64,000 nt of DNA from Anaeramoeba flamelloides. Taxonomy: Eukaryota > Metamonada > Anaeramoebidae. This document shows, piece by piece, positions 24,561 through 36,258 of this stretch. Each line of letters begins with the position of its first letter. Within the stretch, counting starts at the first letter, position 1. The DNA lies in NCBI GenBank assembly GCA_027625915.1, contig JANTQA010000026.1:4030001-4094000 (forward strand), in the 5' to 3' direction. The notes under the pieces are model-generated. The model had not been told where the DNA came from. It saw only the letters and a list, made by a program, of their open reading frames with translations, and ran no database searches. The position numbers and the translations under genes are program-made.

Positions 24561-25409
24561 TTAATATTTTTCCATTTTTTCTAGAAACTGATAAACATTT
24601 TCACACTTTTCAAATTGCTGCAAAATTTTCAAAATTCTTTTTAATTCATTATTTAGCATGTATTGAGATTGGAGATCTTTTGTTTCTTGATTTATGTTGC
24701 CAAGAAACTCTTGGATTGGAATTGCATTTTCTGGTTGTAAATGATAGGAATAAGGCTGGTCATCAATAATTATACATTTCTCAAGTTTGCGTCCAAGTAG
24801 GCTTAAATCTTTTACAAAATATGAACCTTCTAATTTTTTACATGAATCACGGTACAACCTATGACTAATGAAGGAATTTTCTGGATCTATTTGATCAAGC
24901 ACTTGATCAGCATATTCTTTGATACCGGCAGTGAAAATTACAACTTCAAATAACTTTGCGCATTCCTCTAAAAATTGTTCCAAATTAGGTCGCTTTTGGA
25001 CATAAATTATTTGCTCTGTGGCTTCCTCGTTTTGAATTATTTGGTCTAAATTGAGTGTTTTTTGTTTGAAAATACATTTAAAATCATACTGATCAGGTTT
25101 TTTTGTGCTGCTGTAAACCAAAGTTTGATCCAAATCCAAAACTAAAGTGAGTTTTCCTCTGTTCTTTATGCTTTGGTTTGGTAATAGTGAAGACACTAAA
25201 AGACAATCTAGATCCTATTTATTTTTATAGTGTTGACAGGATATTAATTAGATTATTAAAGAAATATAAAAAAATTGTTTTTTAATTTTGAATCAAGAAT
25301 TTTTGAAAAAAAGTTTTTGAAAAAAAAAAAAATTCAAAGTACTCTTGAGGAGAGAAAAAGAAATAAAAAGATGTCGGAAGGAACCACTTCTGTAAAAAAA
25401 ATTGTTCAT
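24561..25409 (-). CDS. FCP1/SCP-like (HAD-family) protein phosphatase
   Basis: The main exon 25195-24561 encodes ~210 residues of an FCP1-homology (NLI-interacting-factor) phosphatase. It has the catalytic 'DLDQTLVYSS' (DxDxT), 'VVIFTAGIKEYADQVL', 'FISHRLYRDSC', 'FVKDLSLLGRKLEKCIIID' followed by a second Asp, and 'QPENAIPI'. These give the two nucleophile-loop aspartates, the HAD motif II Thr and the Mg-binding 'IIIDD', so it should be active on phospho-Ser/Thr. Family members act on the RNA polymerase II C-terminal tail or on membrane and signalling substrates; which applies here is unknown. The frame has no in-frame ATG before the core. A consistent model adds exon 25409-25343 (22 codons, hydrophobic) across a 147-bp intron (donor GTACTT, acceptor TTTTAG), which creates a split ATG codon at the join. 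That first exon is tentative; the core is certain. Confidence 0.85.
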
Positions 25410-25599
25410 TTCCGATTTTGTTATTTTTTTCTTTTTTATTTTTAATTTTTTGATTTTATTATTTCATGAATGCAAAAACTGATGTCAGAATTTCCAAAGT
25501 TTTTTTAGTACATCTGCGAAGCTTTTTTGCATTTAATGAATTATTGAATTCTAATAGTTAGAAATTCGTTAGGTTTTACAAAATATAAAATAATGGAGT

Positions 25600-26200
25600 T
25601 AACTTTTTGATTATAGTCTATTCTTTTAAAATTTTCAAAAAAGAAAGGCACTCAGCTACAGAATTTACAAAAATATTTCATAATAATAAAAAACAGCAAA
25701 ACTCATTCACAGTACAAAGATATTTAAGTTATCTTTCAAGTCATATAATTCTAAAATTGGTGCCTTTAATAATTACTTTAGTGGACTAATCTCTATTAAA
25801 TTTTTTTACCTAAATTTAATAGAGATTGAGAAAATTTTTTGTCAATTAATTAGATTTGAAAATCCCTGTTTATTTTCAATATTAAACTGGTTTCTAGATA
25901 AGGTTCCTTATTTAGAAATTGGTCAAATAATAATAATAATAATAGAGATTAGTTCCTAAATAGATCTTGCGATGTCTTAAAAAAAAAATTCAAATAACTT
26001 TTTTCTTTTATATTTAAAATATTAACATAAAGATATTAATCGAAAATATTGACCACTTTTTTTTAGAGTTCCCTTTCAATAAAAAGATGCATTAATATTT
26101 CTAAACAACCATAAAAAAATTAAACTTTTAGGAATTAATTTTAAACTAGGATTGTTTTTAATTATTTTTATTAATAAATACCATAAATTCAAAAACATTT
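25600..26200 (+). repeat. Dispersed repeat, shared with 49150-49640
   Basis: Blocks 'aatatttaagttat(c)', 'caagt...ataattctaaaatt', 'aaaatattga(c/t)cact/attttttt', 'gattaatatttc' and 'gaattaattt(t/c)aaa' occur in the same order at 49150-49640, where a foldback element is inserted in the middle. Confidence 0.5.
25788..25827. repeat. Perfect 16-bp hairpin
   Basis: 'aatctctattaaattt' and its exact reverse complement are separated by 8 bases. No gene ends nearby, so a terminator role is not supported. It is probably part of the surrounding repeat. Confidence 0.75.
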
Positions 26201-26483
26201 AACAAATTCTTTGTTGAATTTCCATTTTTTTGAAATCCGATAATTCTACTTTCTAAACAGGTTCTTTACAAAGAAGGTTTCCAAGACAGACTTATTTTTT
26301 CACGGTTCCTTTGTATTTAAACATTTAAAAGAATTATTTAAAGTTGGTTGTAAAAAAAAAAAAAAAATGACAGAGGAAGAAAAAAATAAACTAAAATTCA
26401 AAATTTTAACACAACTAAAAAAAGTCCAAAGAATCACAATAATACAATTTCATTCAAATTGGAAATAATTTTTATTTTTGTTA

Positions 26484-27185
26484 AATTAACTATTTTTCAG
26501 TCAAAGGGACCCAGTTGTAATGAGTACATTACATGTGTTTAAAGGATTTTCATAGATATTAAAAGAAAAAATTTATTTTGGAAATTTTCAAAATTGAAAT
26601 CATTTTTTCACATTTTTGTTTTATTTTTTTCGATTTTCTTTTTAAAAACGTCATTCAGTTGCAAAAATTTTTTTTATTGCAAGATCAATAGTCACTTGAT
26701 AAAAATATGTTATTTTAAGGTTATTGAAATCACGGAAATGATTGTTGAGAAATCATATTGATTTCTATTGGAATTCTATTCGATCTTTGATCTTGATATT
26801 TGTTTAATAAATGTGAAAAATTTTCACTTCATTTTCATTTACTTTTTCAAATAGAGACCACAAATGCCAACACACTTCGTTTGGGGGCTTGATTTCTAAA
26901 AGAAACGTATGGAAAATGAAGTGAAAAGTGTTTCCTATTTATTATTCAAATACCAGTAGAAGTTCAAAACGAACATCGTTGTTTTTCTCAATTCGTTCTA
27001 AGAATTTGAGTTTTTCAATTTTTAAGAATTTTTATTGATTAATTAGTTTTCAATAAGACATATATCAACAATTCTTTGAGGTGTATTATTCTATTTATTT
27101 CTTATTTGTTCTTCAAAGGTCAATTATATAAAATAATTGATATTTGAAAAAAACGTTGGTCGACTTTGACTGAAACAGAGTTTAT
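26484..27185 (-). mobile_element. 700-bp TIR element, copy C (inverted)
   Basis: The reverse complement of this segment follows copy A (11631-12340) almost end to end, including both termini ('ataaactctgtttcagtcaa' at 27185 and 'aactatttttcagtcaaagg' at 26489) and the internal foldback. Differences are scattered substitutions and small indels. It has no coding capacity. Confidence 0.85.
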
Positions 27186-28929
27186 AAAAATCATTTTTTC
27201 ATCTTTTCAGTTTTTGTTTTCATTTTATTTTTTGGTTTACGTTACCTTGTTTCGTTTGATCAAAATATTTTTCAAAGATCGATATTATGTTAAAGTCAAG
27301 TTGTTCAGAATAGAAGAAGAACTCAAATAAAATTAGTTGTTGGTTTCTAACCTTTTGATTGATCAATAACTGTTAAGGACTATTCGAATTTTATGCTCTG
27401 TGAGGGTTGAAATAAAATACTATAAACAGAAAAAAAGCTTTAAAATAGAACGGATTGAGGAAAACTCAAAAGAAAGCAATTTTTGGAATTTTTGTGATTT
27501 TTTAGATTTTGCTTGAAAATCATTTATTGATCGAAAAACTTATTGAATTTCCCGAACAAAACAAGACAAAATTAAAAAGCTATTTTTTTTGATATTAAGA
27601 AAATTCCACTCAACTTTTTTTTCAAGTATATTTATACTCTCTCGCTACACTCTAACATACTTGAAAAGAAAGTGGAGTGACATTTTCCTTATGAAATTTT
27701 TTTCTTCAAAATTTGTTGAGAATAATTTGGGTTTGATGAAGGAAAATTGTTTTTTGCCCAACTCAAAATTTTCAAAAAAAAACGTAAATTTTTCAAGTTA
27801 GCAAGATCCCTTTGATCAAGTTTCTTTTAAGTCTATAAATATGTTACTAGGTGGAAAAATAGTATTCACTGACCATAAAATTCGACTAATCCTTAATAGA
27901 ATTTATTACAAATTTACCAATTCATTTTTTGGTTCTACTCTAATCCTAAAATTTTAACAGACCCAGGATTTATTTGTATTAATAATTATTTATTTTTTGT
28001 TTTTTGTATTGTTATTTATAAACAATTGTTAACTTTTCGAATTAGTTAATGGTTCTAAATTTAGTATTTCTCCAAGAATTGATTAAATTAGATTTTTTTC
28101 AAAAATTGAATTTCGGTCTGTTTAAAATTTTGAATTGGGGTTTATAATAGACTTATTTGAATTTATCAATACTGTGGTTTAAAATACTCTTATTAACTTG
28201 GTAAATCTCGTTATTTCGGGTCTAAAAGCCGTGTTTCTTTTTTATCTGAAAGAATACATATTAAATGATCAAATAAACGGGCAGCAAACAATAAGTAAAT
28301 ATAATATTGGTTTCTTAAATGTTTTATTATTAAAAAAGAAATTCTAAAAATTGTGGATCAAAGGCAAAAATTTTTCTCAAAAAATAAATACAATTTTTTT
28401 CAGAGAATTTTATGAAAATTTTCAAAATTGTTCAAATTACGAAAAATTTTGTAACAATTCAATTCTAAATTCTAAATTGTCTTCAAAAAATAGAGCTAAT
28501 TTTTTAGAGTTAAATTTGAGCAGAGAGAAAAACAAAAAATTTTTTTCAAACTTGGAACAATAAGGAAAAATTTTTAACTAATTCGATTTATAATTTAAAA
28601 ATTTCCTCAGAATATTAAGGTGTTTACCTTCAAACGGATCTGTCTTTAACAATATCAATACTGTTGGATATTAATTTAGATGTTGTATTTGAAAAAGAAT
28701 AATACTTGTATTTAAATCATCAATGGTAATTAATTTTCATTTCTTTTATTTTTTTTTCTTTTATAAATAGAGTTTTCAAAGAAATAGATTTGAATTATTG
28801 ATATCTAATTATTGACTTCATCTTTTGATCTTTTTTTTTTTTTACATATAGTTATATATTGGGTGGATTGCGAATCACAAATTAAAGTCATCCTTCAGAA
28901 TTAAAAAAAAGATAATGATCAGAACTTTT

Positions 28930-29095
28930 ATCCAATTTTTAATTTCAAATACCAGTAATAAAAAAAGCTTTGTTTAATTTGAAACGCTGGATTCATGTTC
29001 TGAGCATCGACATTTTTGACCACTCTAACCGCAAAATCGATGGTTGTACGATTAAATTTCAAAAGGAGAACCTAGAGTATAATTTACACTTTTTG
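28930..29095 (-). pseudogene. Possible mobile-element coding relic with shared repeat end
   Basis: A minus-strand frame reads like protein ('TTIDFAVRVVKNVDAQNM'). Its start overlaps a block shared with 31353-31440 and 49665-49740 ('agtgtaaattacactctagt'). I cannot name the family. It may be the end of a decayed transposable element. Confidence 0.3.
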
Positions 29096-29442
29096 GATCA
29101 TACTGGAATTTGCCGAATATAACGGAAAAAAATTTCTCTTCATTTTTGATATTTTGCTTTTCGAAAAAGAGTTCTCAAAGAAGTAGGTTGTAATTGGTGG
29201 TTCTATTTGAAAAAGGAAAATTATTACTCCTTTTTTAGGCAAAAACTCCTCAATAAAAAATAAAAAAAAAATAGATTCTTTAAAATTTAATTCAACTTTT
29301 CCTGCTTCTCCCATTAGTTGCATGGTTATAATGGTTTTGTTTTGAAAAGGTCTTTTTTTTGAGATCAAAAGCCACAAAAAAGAATAGAAATTTGGAAAAA
29401 AGTAAAATAAAACAAATTACTAAAAAAAGGGACAGTATAATT

Positions 29443-29994
29443 TCAACAACTTACATCTTCTTCAAAAAGGCCAACTTTGCCAACTTTCTCTTCATAGTCA
29501 AGCTCACTAATGAAGCAATATCCACAATCATTCATAATATCATCATGTACTATTGTTAATTTTTTTTTTTCATTTCCATTTCCATTTCCATTTTGCTTGA
29601 CATTTGGAAAATTTGTTTCAAAAAGACTATTGTTATATTGGCTGTTGTTGTTGGTTGCAGTGTCTCCACAAAAACCTTTATTCTCTTTGAGATTACTCCA
29701 TTTTTGTTCGATAAAATCAAAGCAAAAAGAATCATCCAGTACTTCAGTTGAAGGTAAATTTTCAATGGTTTGGATCAAATGTTTTTTGATTTTCTCTTCA
29801 TCCTCACCATCAATTTTGGTGTTTTGGTCGGCTCTTTTGCTCTTGGTTTGGGTTAAACTAAGTAAATTTAAATCCAAACCAAAATCAATGTAATTTTCTT
29901 TTTTATCAAGCAAAAAGGGTTTTTTGTTTTTGTTTGGCTTTTCGTGAAGGCTAATTGGATCTCTTGGGTAACATCTTTTTTTCAAAAGATCCAT
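29443..29994 (-). CDS. Small unrecognised acidic/Asn-rich protein, ~183 aa
   Basis: Frame from ATG 29994. The composition is non-repetitive ('YIDFGLDLNLLSLTQTK', 'VLDDSFCFDFIEQKW', 'TIVHDDIMNDCGYCFISEL') with an Asn-rich stretch and a short 'NGNGNGN' run, so it is probably real. I do not recognise a domain. The 3' end is uncertain. A strong donor (GAT|GTAAGT at about 29448) lies just before the stop; splicing to the pyrimidine-rich acceptor near 29416 would end the protein immediately. Splicing to a later AG would add a basic tail of about 18 residues. Unspliced, it ends after 'EEDVSC'. Confidence 0.6.
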   Translation of the reverse strand: MDLLKKRCYPRDPISLHEKPNKNKKPFLLDKKENYIDFGLDLNLLSLTQTKSKRADQNTKIDGEDEEKIKKHLIQTIENLPSTEVLDDSFCFDFIEQKWSNLKENKGFCGDTATNNNSQYNNSLFETNFPNVKQNGNGNGNEKKKLTIVHDDIMNDCGYCFISELDYEEKVGKVGLFEEDVSC

Positions 29995-30959
29995 TTCAAA
30001 ACGAAGAATATTTCGTAAATTAAAAAAAATGATTTTGCATTTTTGTTTACTTTCTTATTGAAGTTTTTTGAGTTTTGCTGAATGACTATAATTTGTATCT
30101 TTCTCAAAAAACCAATAAACATTCAAAAACTTCCTTCAGGAGAATTATTCCATAATCAGTTTTTGTCATTTTTTTTAAAGGAGATTATTTGCGAAATAAG
30201 TTTAAGAAAAAAATAGTGTGAAAAAGAAATTTGTTCTTGAATTTGTATTGGACTGGAAACAAAACAACAAAATCCTCATTTGTATAATCAAAGATTATTG
30301 ATTTTTTAAATTGCGAAAGGAAATAAAATTGATCATTTTTTAGTTTGATTTCGTAAATCTTTTTTAACTATTGATCAATTTTTTTTGTTCTTTACGCTTC
30401 TGAATTTTGATATTTAATTGCCCAAAAGGTTTTTTCACTATTCTCATATTATTATTATTAAAGGGAAATAAGATTTCATCAAAAGAGAAAAAAAAAATAT
30501 TTTGAAGGTTTATGAGAAAATATCCTATAAAAGAGATGAAATTTTTAGTGTTATTTCAATATTATGAATTTCTTGAGTGTATATGACTAAGATTTTTTTT
30601 TATATATTTCTTGATCAAAAATATAATTAGACAGACAGATCATACAAAAAAATTATTTCAAAAAAAAATTGAACATATGCTAATTTTTCACTTTTTGATA
30701 ACTTTATTTAGAATGTACACTATTGGTTAGTAAAAGATCTTGGATCAAAAATTATTTTTCTACATATTTTACGATTTAAGACGGAAAATCCAATTTTCCA
30801 GTAAGATTTTTTTCAGATTTAATAGTTAGAATTTTTATATTTTTATTTTCACTATTAAGATGTTTTATTATTAGATTTTAAAAGTATTTTAAATCTGAAA
30901 AATATCTTTTAAATAGGGAAATCAATTATTTGGAAAATTAAAGAATTGTTTGCTCTTTT

Positions 30960-31180
30960 GAATTTTGGAAAACCTAGGACACTTTCATTAGGTTTTTTTT
31001 AATTTTTCTAATAAACAAAAAATTTAAGAAATTTTCTGTTTATTTCTTATTTGAAAAAAAACTGCAGTTAGGTTTTCCAGAATTTAGAGGAATTGAGTAA
31101 AATCAAATATTTCTCTATTCTTTTAAATTTTGGAAAGTCTAGGCACTCTAAAGCACTCTAGGACACTTCAATATTTATCA
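30960..31180 (+). repeat. Dispersed 'cctagg' repeat, copy 3
   Basis: 'aaaacctaggacacttt', 'cattaggttttttttaattt', 'gttaggttttccagaattt', 'gagtaaaatc' and 'ctctaggacacttc' are shared with 2655-3170 and 18470-18800. Confidence 0.55.
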
Positions 31181-31352
31181 TCGGTTACTTTTTTTCCATA
31201 ATGGATTTTTTTTAGATGGCGGGAGTGTTTTCAAAACTATTAGTTATTATCTATTCAAAAAAAATATCCGAAAGTTGAATTTAAGGAAAATTCATTTTCA
31301 CATCTATTAAAAATTTTTTACATGAATAAATCCTTTTTTTCTTTTTATTTTT

Positions 31353-31440
31353 GAAGAAGTGTAAATTACACTCTAGTTGCCCTTAGACTTAAATTCCCTT
31401 ATAGAAATTTAAGTGGAAAATCATAGATTTCGCCATTATT
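31353..31440 (+). repeat. Shared repeat block with palindrome
   Basis: Contains the palindrome 'agtgtaaattacact' and then 'ctagttgcccttagactt'. The whole block matches 49665-49740 in inverse orientation and, more weakly, 29035-29095. Confidence 0.6.
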
Positions 31441-33542
31441 AAATAATGAAAATAATTACAAACTATCTTAGTTTAAAATTATTTCATTAAGATTTATTTC
31501 TTTTAATTGATTTTGAAATATTAATCTATTTTTTTCATAGGAAGGGCATACCCATAAAAAATGATTAATAGTTAACTATGATTTCCTTTTGTTCATGTTT
31601 TAAACATCGATCACAAAATTGATTGACTTTTTATCTATTATATGTAAGTATCTATTTGGGCGATTAGTAAATGCCCTGAATTTTAGAAATGTTGAACTTG
31701 GTGGATAACTTTAATTATTTGGGTTCTAAATAAATAGTTTTAATATTTTATTACTGTAAAATATTTTGCACTTTCCAGCTCTTGGATTTCAATAATTTAT
31801 TATATGTATATTTATAAATTTCTTGAAAATAGTCCTTTTTTCTTCACTTATATTCTTTGAAAATACATAGTATTACTAACAAGAAATAAATACAATAGTG
31901 TCAATATTTTTATGTACTGGAATGTTGATTATATTGTGAATAAACTTAATTAACAGTTAACAAATGGTAATTAAAGTATTAGTTTTTTCTAACTTGATAT
32001 CACTTAATATGTTTTATTGACGTATTTAAGAAAGATATTTTTCAACTTTGAAGTCTTGGTATTATATTTTTTGTCTTTAAATCTATCTTGAAACAATTTT
32101 TTTTTTCACATTCTTTATTTTTTTTTTTTGAATAATTCAAGGGGTTGGGTTTAATTGAGGTGATCAATTTTTAAATAATCTTCAAGGAATCAATTTTTTA
32201 TATACATTTATACCCTCTAATATTTATGTAATTTAAATGAAATAAACAACACATTCTATTTTTATTTATCACTAATAAATACTAGTCCCTTAAAAGTTAA
32301 AAACTTGAAAGCAACAAGTTGGTGTGATTTTATGAAAAATAAAAACAAAAATGTGGAAAAGTAAAATTTAAATAGATGATTTAGTTTATTAAATTGACAT
32401 TTTTTTGTTCATTTTATATAAAACTTGGAATTGAAGATTCTCAAAATCCGAGCAAAAATTCCAATATATTTTTGTTAAGAATATTCTCTTCAATATATGT
32501 TTTCATAGTAACTTTTATTCTGTTTTTTTTTTTTTTTTTTTGTTATTCACATGGTACCCGAGAGCGAAATTTGATATATAAGTGATATGTAAACTAAAAA
32601 AATCTTTGAGTAAATTTATTAGATAATTTAAAAATAATTATCTATATCTTGAAATTGAAAAAATCATAAAAATATTATTACTATAAGACCAAATAGCTTT
32701 AAAAACAATGTATTAAAATTGTATTATTGTTCCGAGTTTATGATTCATTTTTCTCAGATTCAATAAAAGTTCAAAATTCTAAAATATTTAAAGATTATTT
32801 CAAAAAAAAAATATTTTTTAAAAAAAGAAAAATATCTTATTGAATGTGGATGAATGGATAAAAAAATACATTTAAAAATAAAAAGACCAAGTTTTGGAAT
32901 AATTCAGTATAAAAAATTACAATAGTTTTTGTAAACTTTGAAAAAAATATCATTTTAGTTATTGGAGGACAAGTTCAAATCAATTTTTAATTTTTATTGA
33001 AGAAAAAAATATGAGAAAAATAACCAACCAATAAATTAAAAACATTCCCAAAATACTTTTGTTTCAAACCTGAAAAATTCAACTATATATCCCAAAAAAA
33101 TAGTTTTTATTTTGATTATTTGTTTTAAATCAATAATTAACAACCAAATCATAATTCTACGGGTTAATTAGTAATAATGCAAAGAAGAAATCTATTTTAC
33201 TATTATTTCTCAATTATTTATTTTTCCAAATAATAAATATTTCAAACCAAATGAAATTAATCAAAAAATTACTAAATATTCTTAAAAACCGTTTATAAAT
33301 AATAACTTTTAATTTTTTATACTCACAATATTTGAAGAAAAATAGTATTTGGTCTTGTAGATTTCAAGAAATTTGATAAATTTTTCTGAATAAAATAGAT
33401 GATCAATTTTTTTAGATCTTCAAGGATTCAATATTTGATTTATTTTTGTTATATTTTTAAAATAATATGAAAGTTCCAAGTTCATTTATACAAACTTAAA
33501 AATATTATAAAAAGTGAGATTTCATTACAATTGGTATATATA

Positions 33543-33736
33543 CAGCCAGTTCCACTTTTAAGGCACAAACTTTCAACGAAATTTAAGGCACAATAAAAAT
33601 CTCAAATTAAGGCACAAAATTTGTAATTTTTTTTTTACCATTTATTTCACTAGAATCTGAATTTTGTGCCTTAATTTGAGATTTTTTTGTGTGTTAAATT
33701 ACATTGCAGTTTGTGCCTTAAAAGTGAAATTGGCTG
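33543..33736. mobile_element. Tc1/mariner-like foldback MITE, copy 1
   Basis: A nearly complete palindrome of 194 bp. The left arm starts 'cagccagttccacttttaag' followed by 'gcacaaa', and the right arm mirrors it to 'tggctg'. TA lies on each side (33541-33542 and 33737-33738), as expected for Tc1/mariner target duplication. Two internal 'aaggcacaa' motifs occur per arm. No coding sequence. Confidence 0.85.
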
Positions 33737-34675
33737 TAGTAAAATTTTCGTTTTATTTTTAAAATTGAAAAAATCCAAAAATAAAAGGACAAAATCTTTT
33801 TACTGAAAAAATAAATTGAAAAAAATGAAAAAAAATTTTCAAATATTAATAAAAGGGTTGATTTTCAAAGTTTAATGTTAAAAATTGAATGAATAAATGA
33901 TATATTATTTTGTGATAAAATAAATAAATAAGAGTTTATAATCTCTAAAAAGAAAAATAAATCTGAAAACCCAACAAAACAGTAAAATTGAATCTTCAGA
34001 AATTTCTTCAAATAGTGTTGGAGTGGAGAGATTTTTGATTTATTTATCATTTTTTTTTTTTTTTAATAATAAAATTTAAAGTGGTTTCTTTTTATATTTG
34101 AGATTTCAAAACTTTTTTTCAAAATTTTCCTCTGATATTTACAAAATAAAATGCTACGAAAACTTTAATCCGTGTTTTATAATAATGATCTTGTTTCTTT
34201 TTTTCTACATAATCCTTTATTTTATTCGATCAAAAAAATTTACAATGGATAGTAATTAAAGGTTGTACTGATTGCTTAAAATTCTATTATATATAAAAAA
34301 TAACTCGGTTTGGGGAATCTAATTTGAATATTTTTCTCTGGAAAGAGTTTAATTTTATTTAAAATTTTGATGATCAAAAAAAGAAAAAAAAATTCATTAA
34401 ATTGAGAATATGCAAGATTATTAAACAAATTTCATTTCATAATTTAAAATTTTCCCAAAATATCAAGGAGTTTAGTTTCAAATTTGGTTTGAACTTAGGT
34501 ATATAATTGGATTGTGAATTGGATGTTGCTTTGTAAAAAGAATAAAAAAAATATGGCTTTTTATTTTTCAAAAGGGTTGTTGGATTTGTTTTAGCATTTT
34601 CCAGTTCATTATTTTGTAATATCACCAATTTCACCAATTTTTTTTATCAATTGGAAAAAACCCGAGAAACAAGTA

Positions 34676-34872
34676 CAGTCAGTTTCACTTTTAAGGTACA
34701 AACTTTCAACAAAATTTAAGGCACAAAAAAAAATCTCAAATTAAAGTACAAAATTCAAATTCTAGTAAAATAAATTGTAAAAAAAAAATTCCAAATTTTG
34801 TGCCTTAATTTGAGATTTTTATTGTGCCTGAAATTTCGTTGAAATTCTGTGCCTTAAAAGTGGAACTGACTG
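34676..34872. mobile_element. Tc1/mariner-like foldback MITE, copy 2
   Basis: 197 bp between TA duplications (34674-34675 and 34873-34874). The left arm starts 'cagtcagtttcacttttaag' and the right arm ends 'ttaaaagtggaactgactg'. The structure is the same as at 33543, only about 0.9 kb away. Confidence 0.88.
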
Positions 34873-35017
34873 TATATACGTCAAGTGCACCTCTTATTTG
34901 GTAAACTTGTTGAAAATAAAAAATAAAATCATTTAATAATAGAAAAAAATTCATTAAGGGTAGAGTTATTACTGTGAATAATAATTTTCTGATATAAAAA
35001 ATTTTTCAATTTTTATG

Positions 35018-35808
35018 GGTGTTTGAAATATTCCTGAAAATACCCGAAAATTTTTTAACCAGAAAAAAAAAAACAACACTTTATGAACAACTTTGAAGAA
35101 GCTCTGGTGCCAATATACTCAATTTAACCGTTTTAACAATCTTACTTTCAGATAAAATATATTTTTTGAATTTTCTACTTTCAATCCCTCTAAAGAGTTT
35201 TTTGGTACCTTTTGAGTATATTTGAGTAATTATTGGTACTTATTAGGGTTAAGTATAAATGTAAGTCTGCGTATTGGTATAGGTTTTGTTAGGTTTGGTA
35301 TAGTGTGGGTTTGTCCGTTTTGGTTAAACCAGCCTTTTATGGAATGGTGGGTTAGAATAAAGTTTGACTTGGGTAACCTTATGTGGGGTATGGGTATAAT
35401 TATTGTACTATTAGATATTACTCGGTTATTTTTGGATTGTATTTAAGATTACAAAAAGAATGGGTAATCATACACAATTAGAAATTTTCTTTACAAGTGT
35501 CTTTTCTCTCATTTGTTAATAAAATTCCAAAATGATCAGAAATGTTAGGTTCATCTAAGATATCAACCCCATTCACACAAAATAGGTTGAATACTATTCC
35601 CAAGAATTTAAATTTTTTTTGAATTTTGATATTTTCGGACCACAAAAAAAAAAATTGTTCTACATTATAAAATTCCAAATATACCTTTAGTCCGAATATA
35701 TTGTCACTCAGGTTTCTTATAAGTGGTTCATAAAGTGTTTTTACGTGGTTAAAAAATTTTCGGGTATTTTCAATTTTCGGGTATTATCAGGAATATTTGA
35801 TAGATTCA
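35018..35808. mobile_element. 791-bp TIR element with 8-bp target duplication (hAT-like?)
   Basis: The direct repeat 'tttttatg' flanks it (35010-35017 and 35809-35816). Inside are long inverted ends: left 'aaatattcctgaaaataccc', then 'gaaaattttttaacca', then 'cactttatgaac'. The right end mirrors this with one extra 'gaaaatacccgaaaatt' unit. Eight-bp duplications are typical of hAT elements, but no transposase is visible. The middle contains a G/T-rich, C-poor tract at 35222-35446. Confidence 0.65.
35222..35446 (+). other. Strand-asymmetric G/T-rich tract
   Basis: Plus strand strongly depleted in C and rich in 'gggt', 'ggttag', 'ttagggtt' and 'ggtata' words, unlike the surrounding AT DNA. The lack of stops (74 codons) follows from composition; the predicted peptide has no recognisable domain. 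It lies inside the 791-bp element. Confidence 0.6.
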
Positions 35809-36258
35809 TTTTTATGAGTGTCTAATAACTTATAAAAAACCAACCAACCTGTGAAGTGCAATCGATCTCCAAAAATCAACAATCAAAAAAGAGGACATTT
35901 TTCAAAAAAAAAAAAAAAAAAAAAACAAATAGAGATAGCGAATTACCAATTTGAATGGTAATATTTTATCTTTTTAAAACCAACTGTGTTAATTTCAAAG
36001 TGTAACACTTTGACTCTTTTTTAGATCTTAAAGATTTTTTTTTTTTTTTATTTTTTTTTTATTTTTCATAATAGTTATTTTTATCCCAACGATCTTAAAA
36101 AAACCTAACTCTGTCAAATTTTGAGATTTGCAAAATAACCAAAAATAAGATTAAATCGAATAAAATTTTCAAAGGGTTAAATTTCTTCAATTTAAAACAA
36201 ATTGTTTTCCACAAGTATATAATCCGTTTGATCAAAAAATAAAGTAGTTCAAAAAATA

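Larger units (their letters stand above)
25410..29442. other. Gene-poor region with repeats
   Basis: About 4 kb without a convincing gene. It holds a dispersed repeat (25600-26200) containing a strong hairpin (25788-25827), a full inverted copy of the 700-bp TIR element (26484-27185) and a possible coding relic with a shared repeat end (28930-29095). The open frame at 29377-29084 (minus) lies just downstream of the small gene at 29443 and may be part of its 3' end or an artefact. Confidence 0.55.

Noticed and set aside
25788-25827. Hairpin as a transcription terminator
   Set aside because: No gene ends nearby and eukaryotic genes do not use such terminators; it belongs to a repeat.
29510-29893. 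127-codon plus-strand frame
   Set aside because: Antisense of the 183-residue gene; Leu/Phe/Ser-rich text typical of the complement of Lys/Glu/Asn codons.
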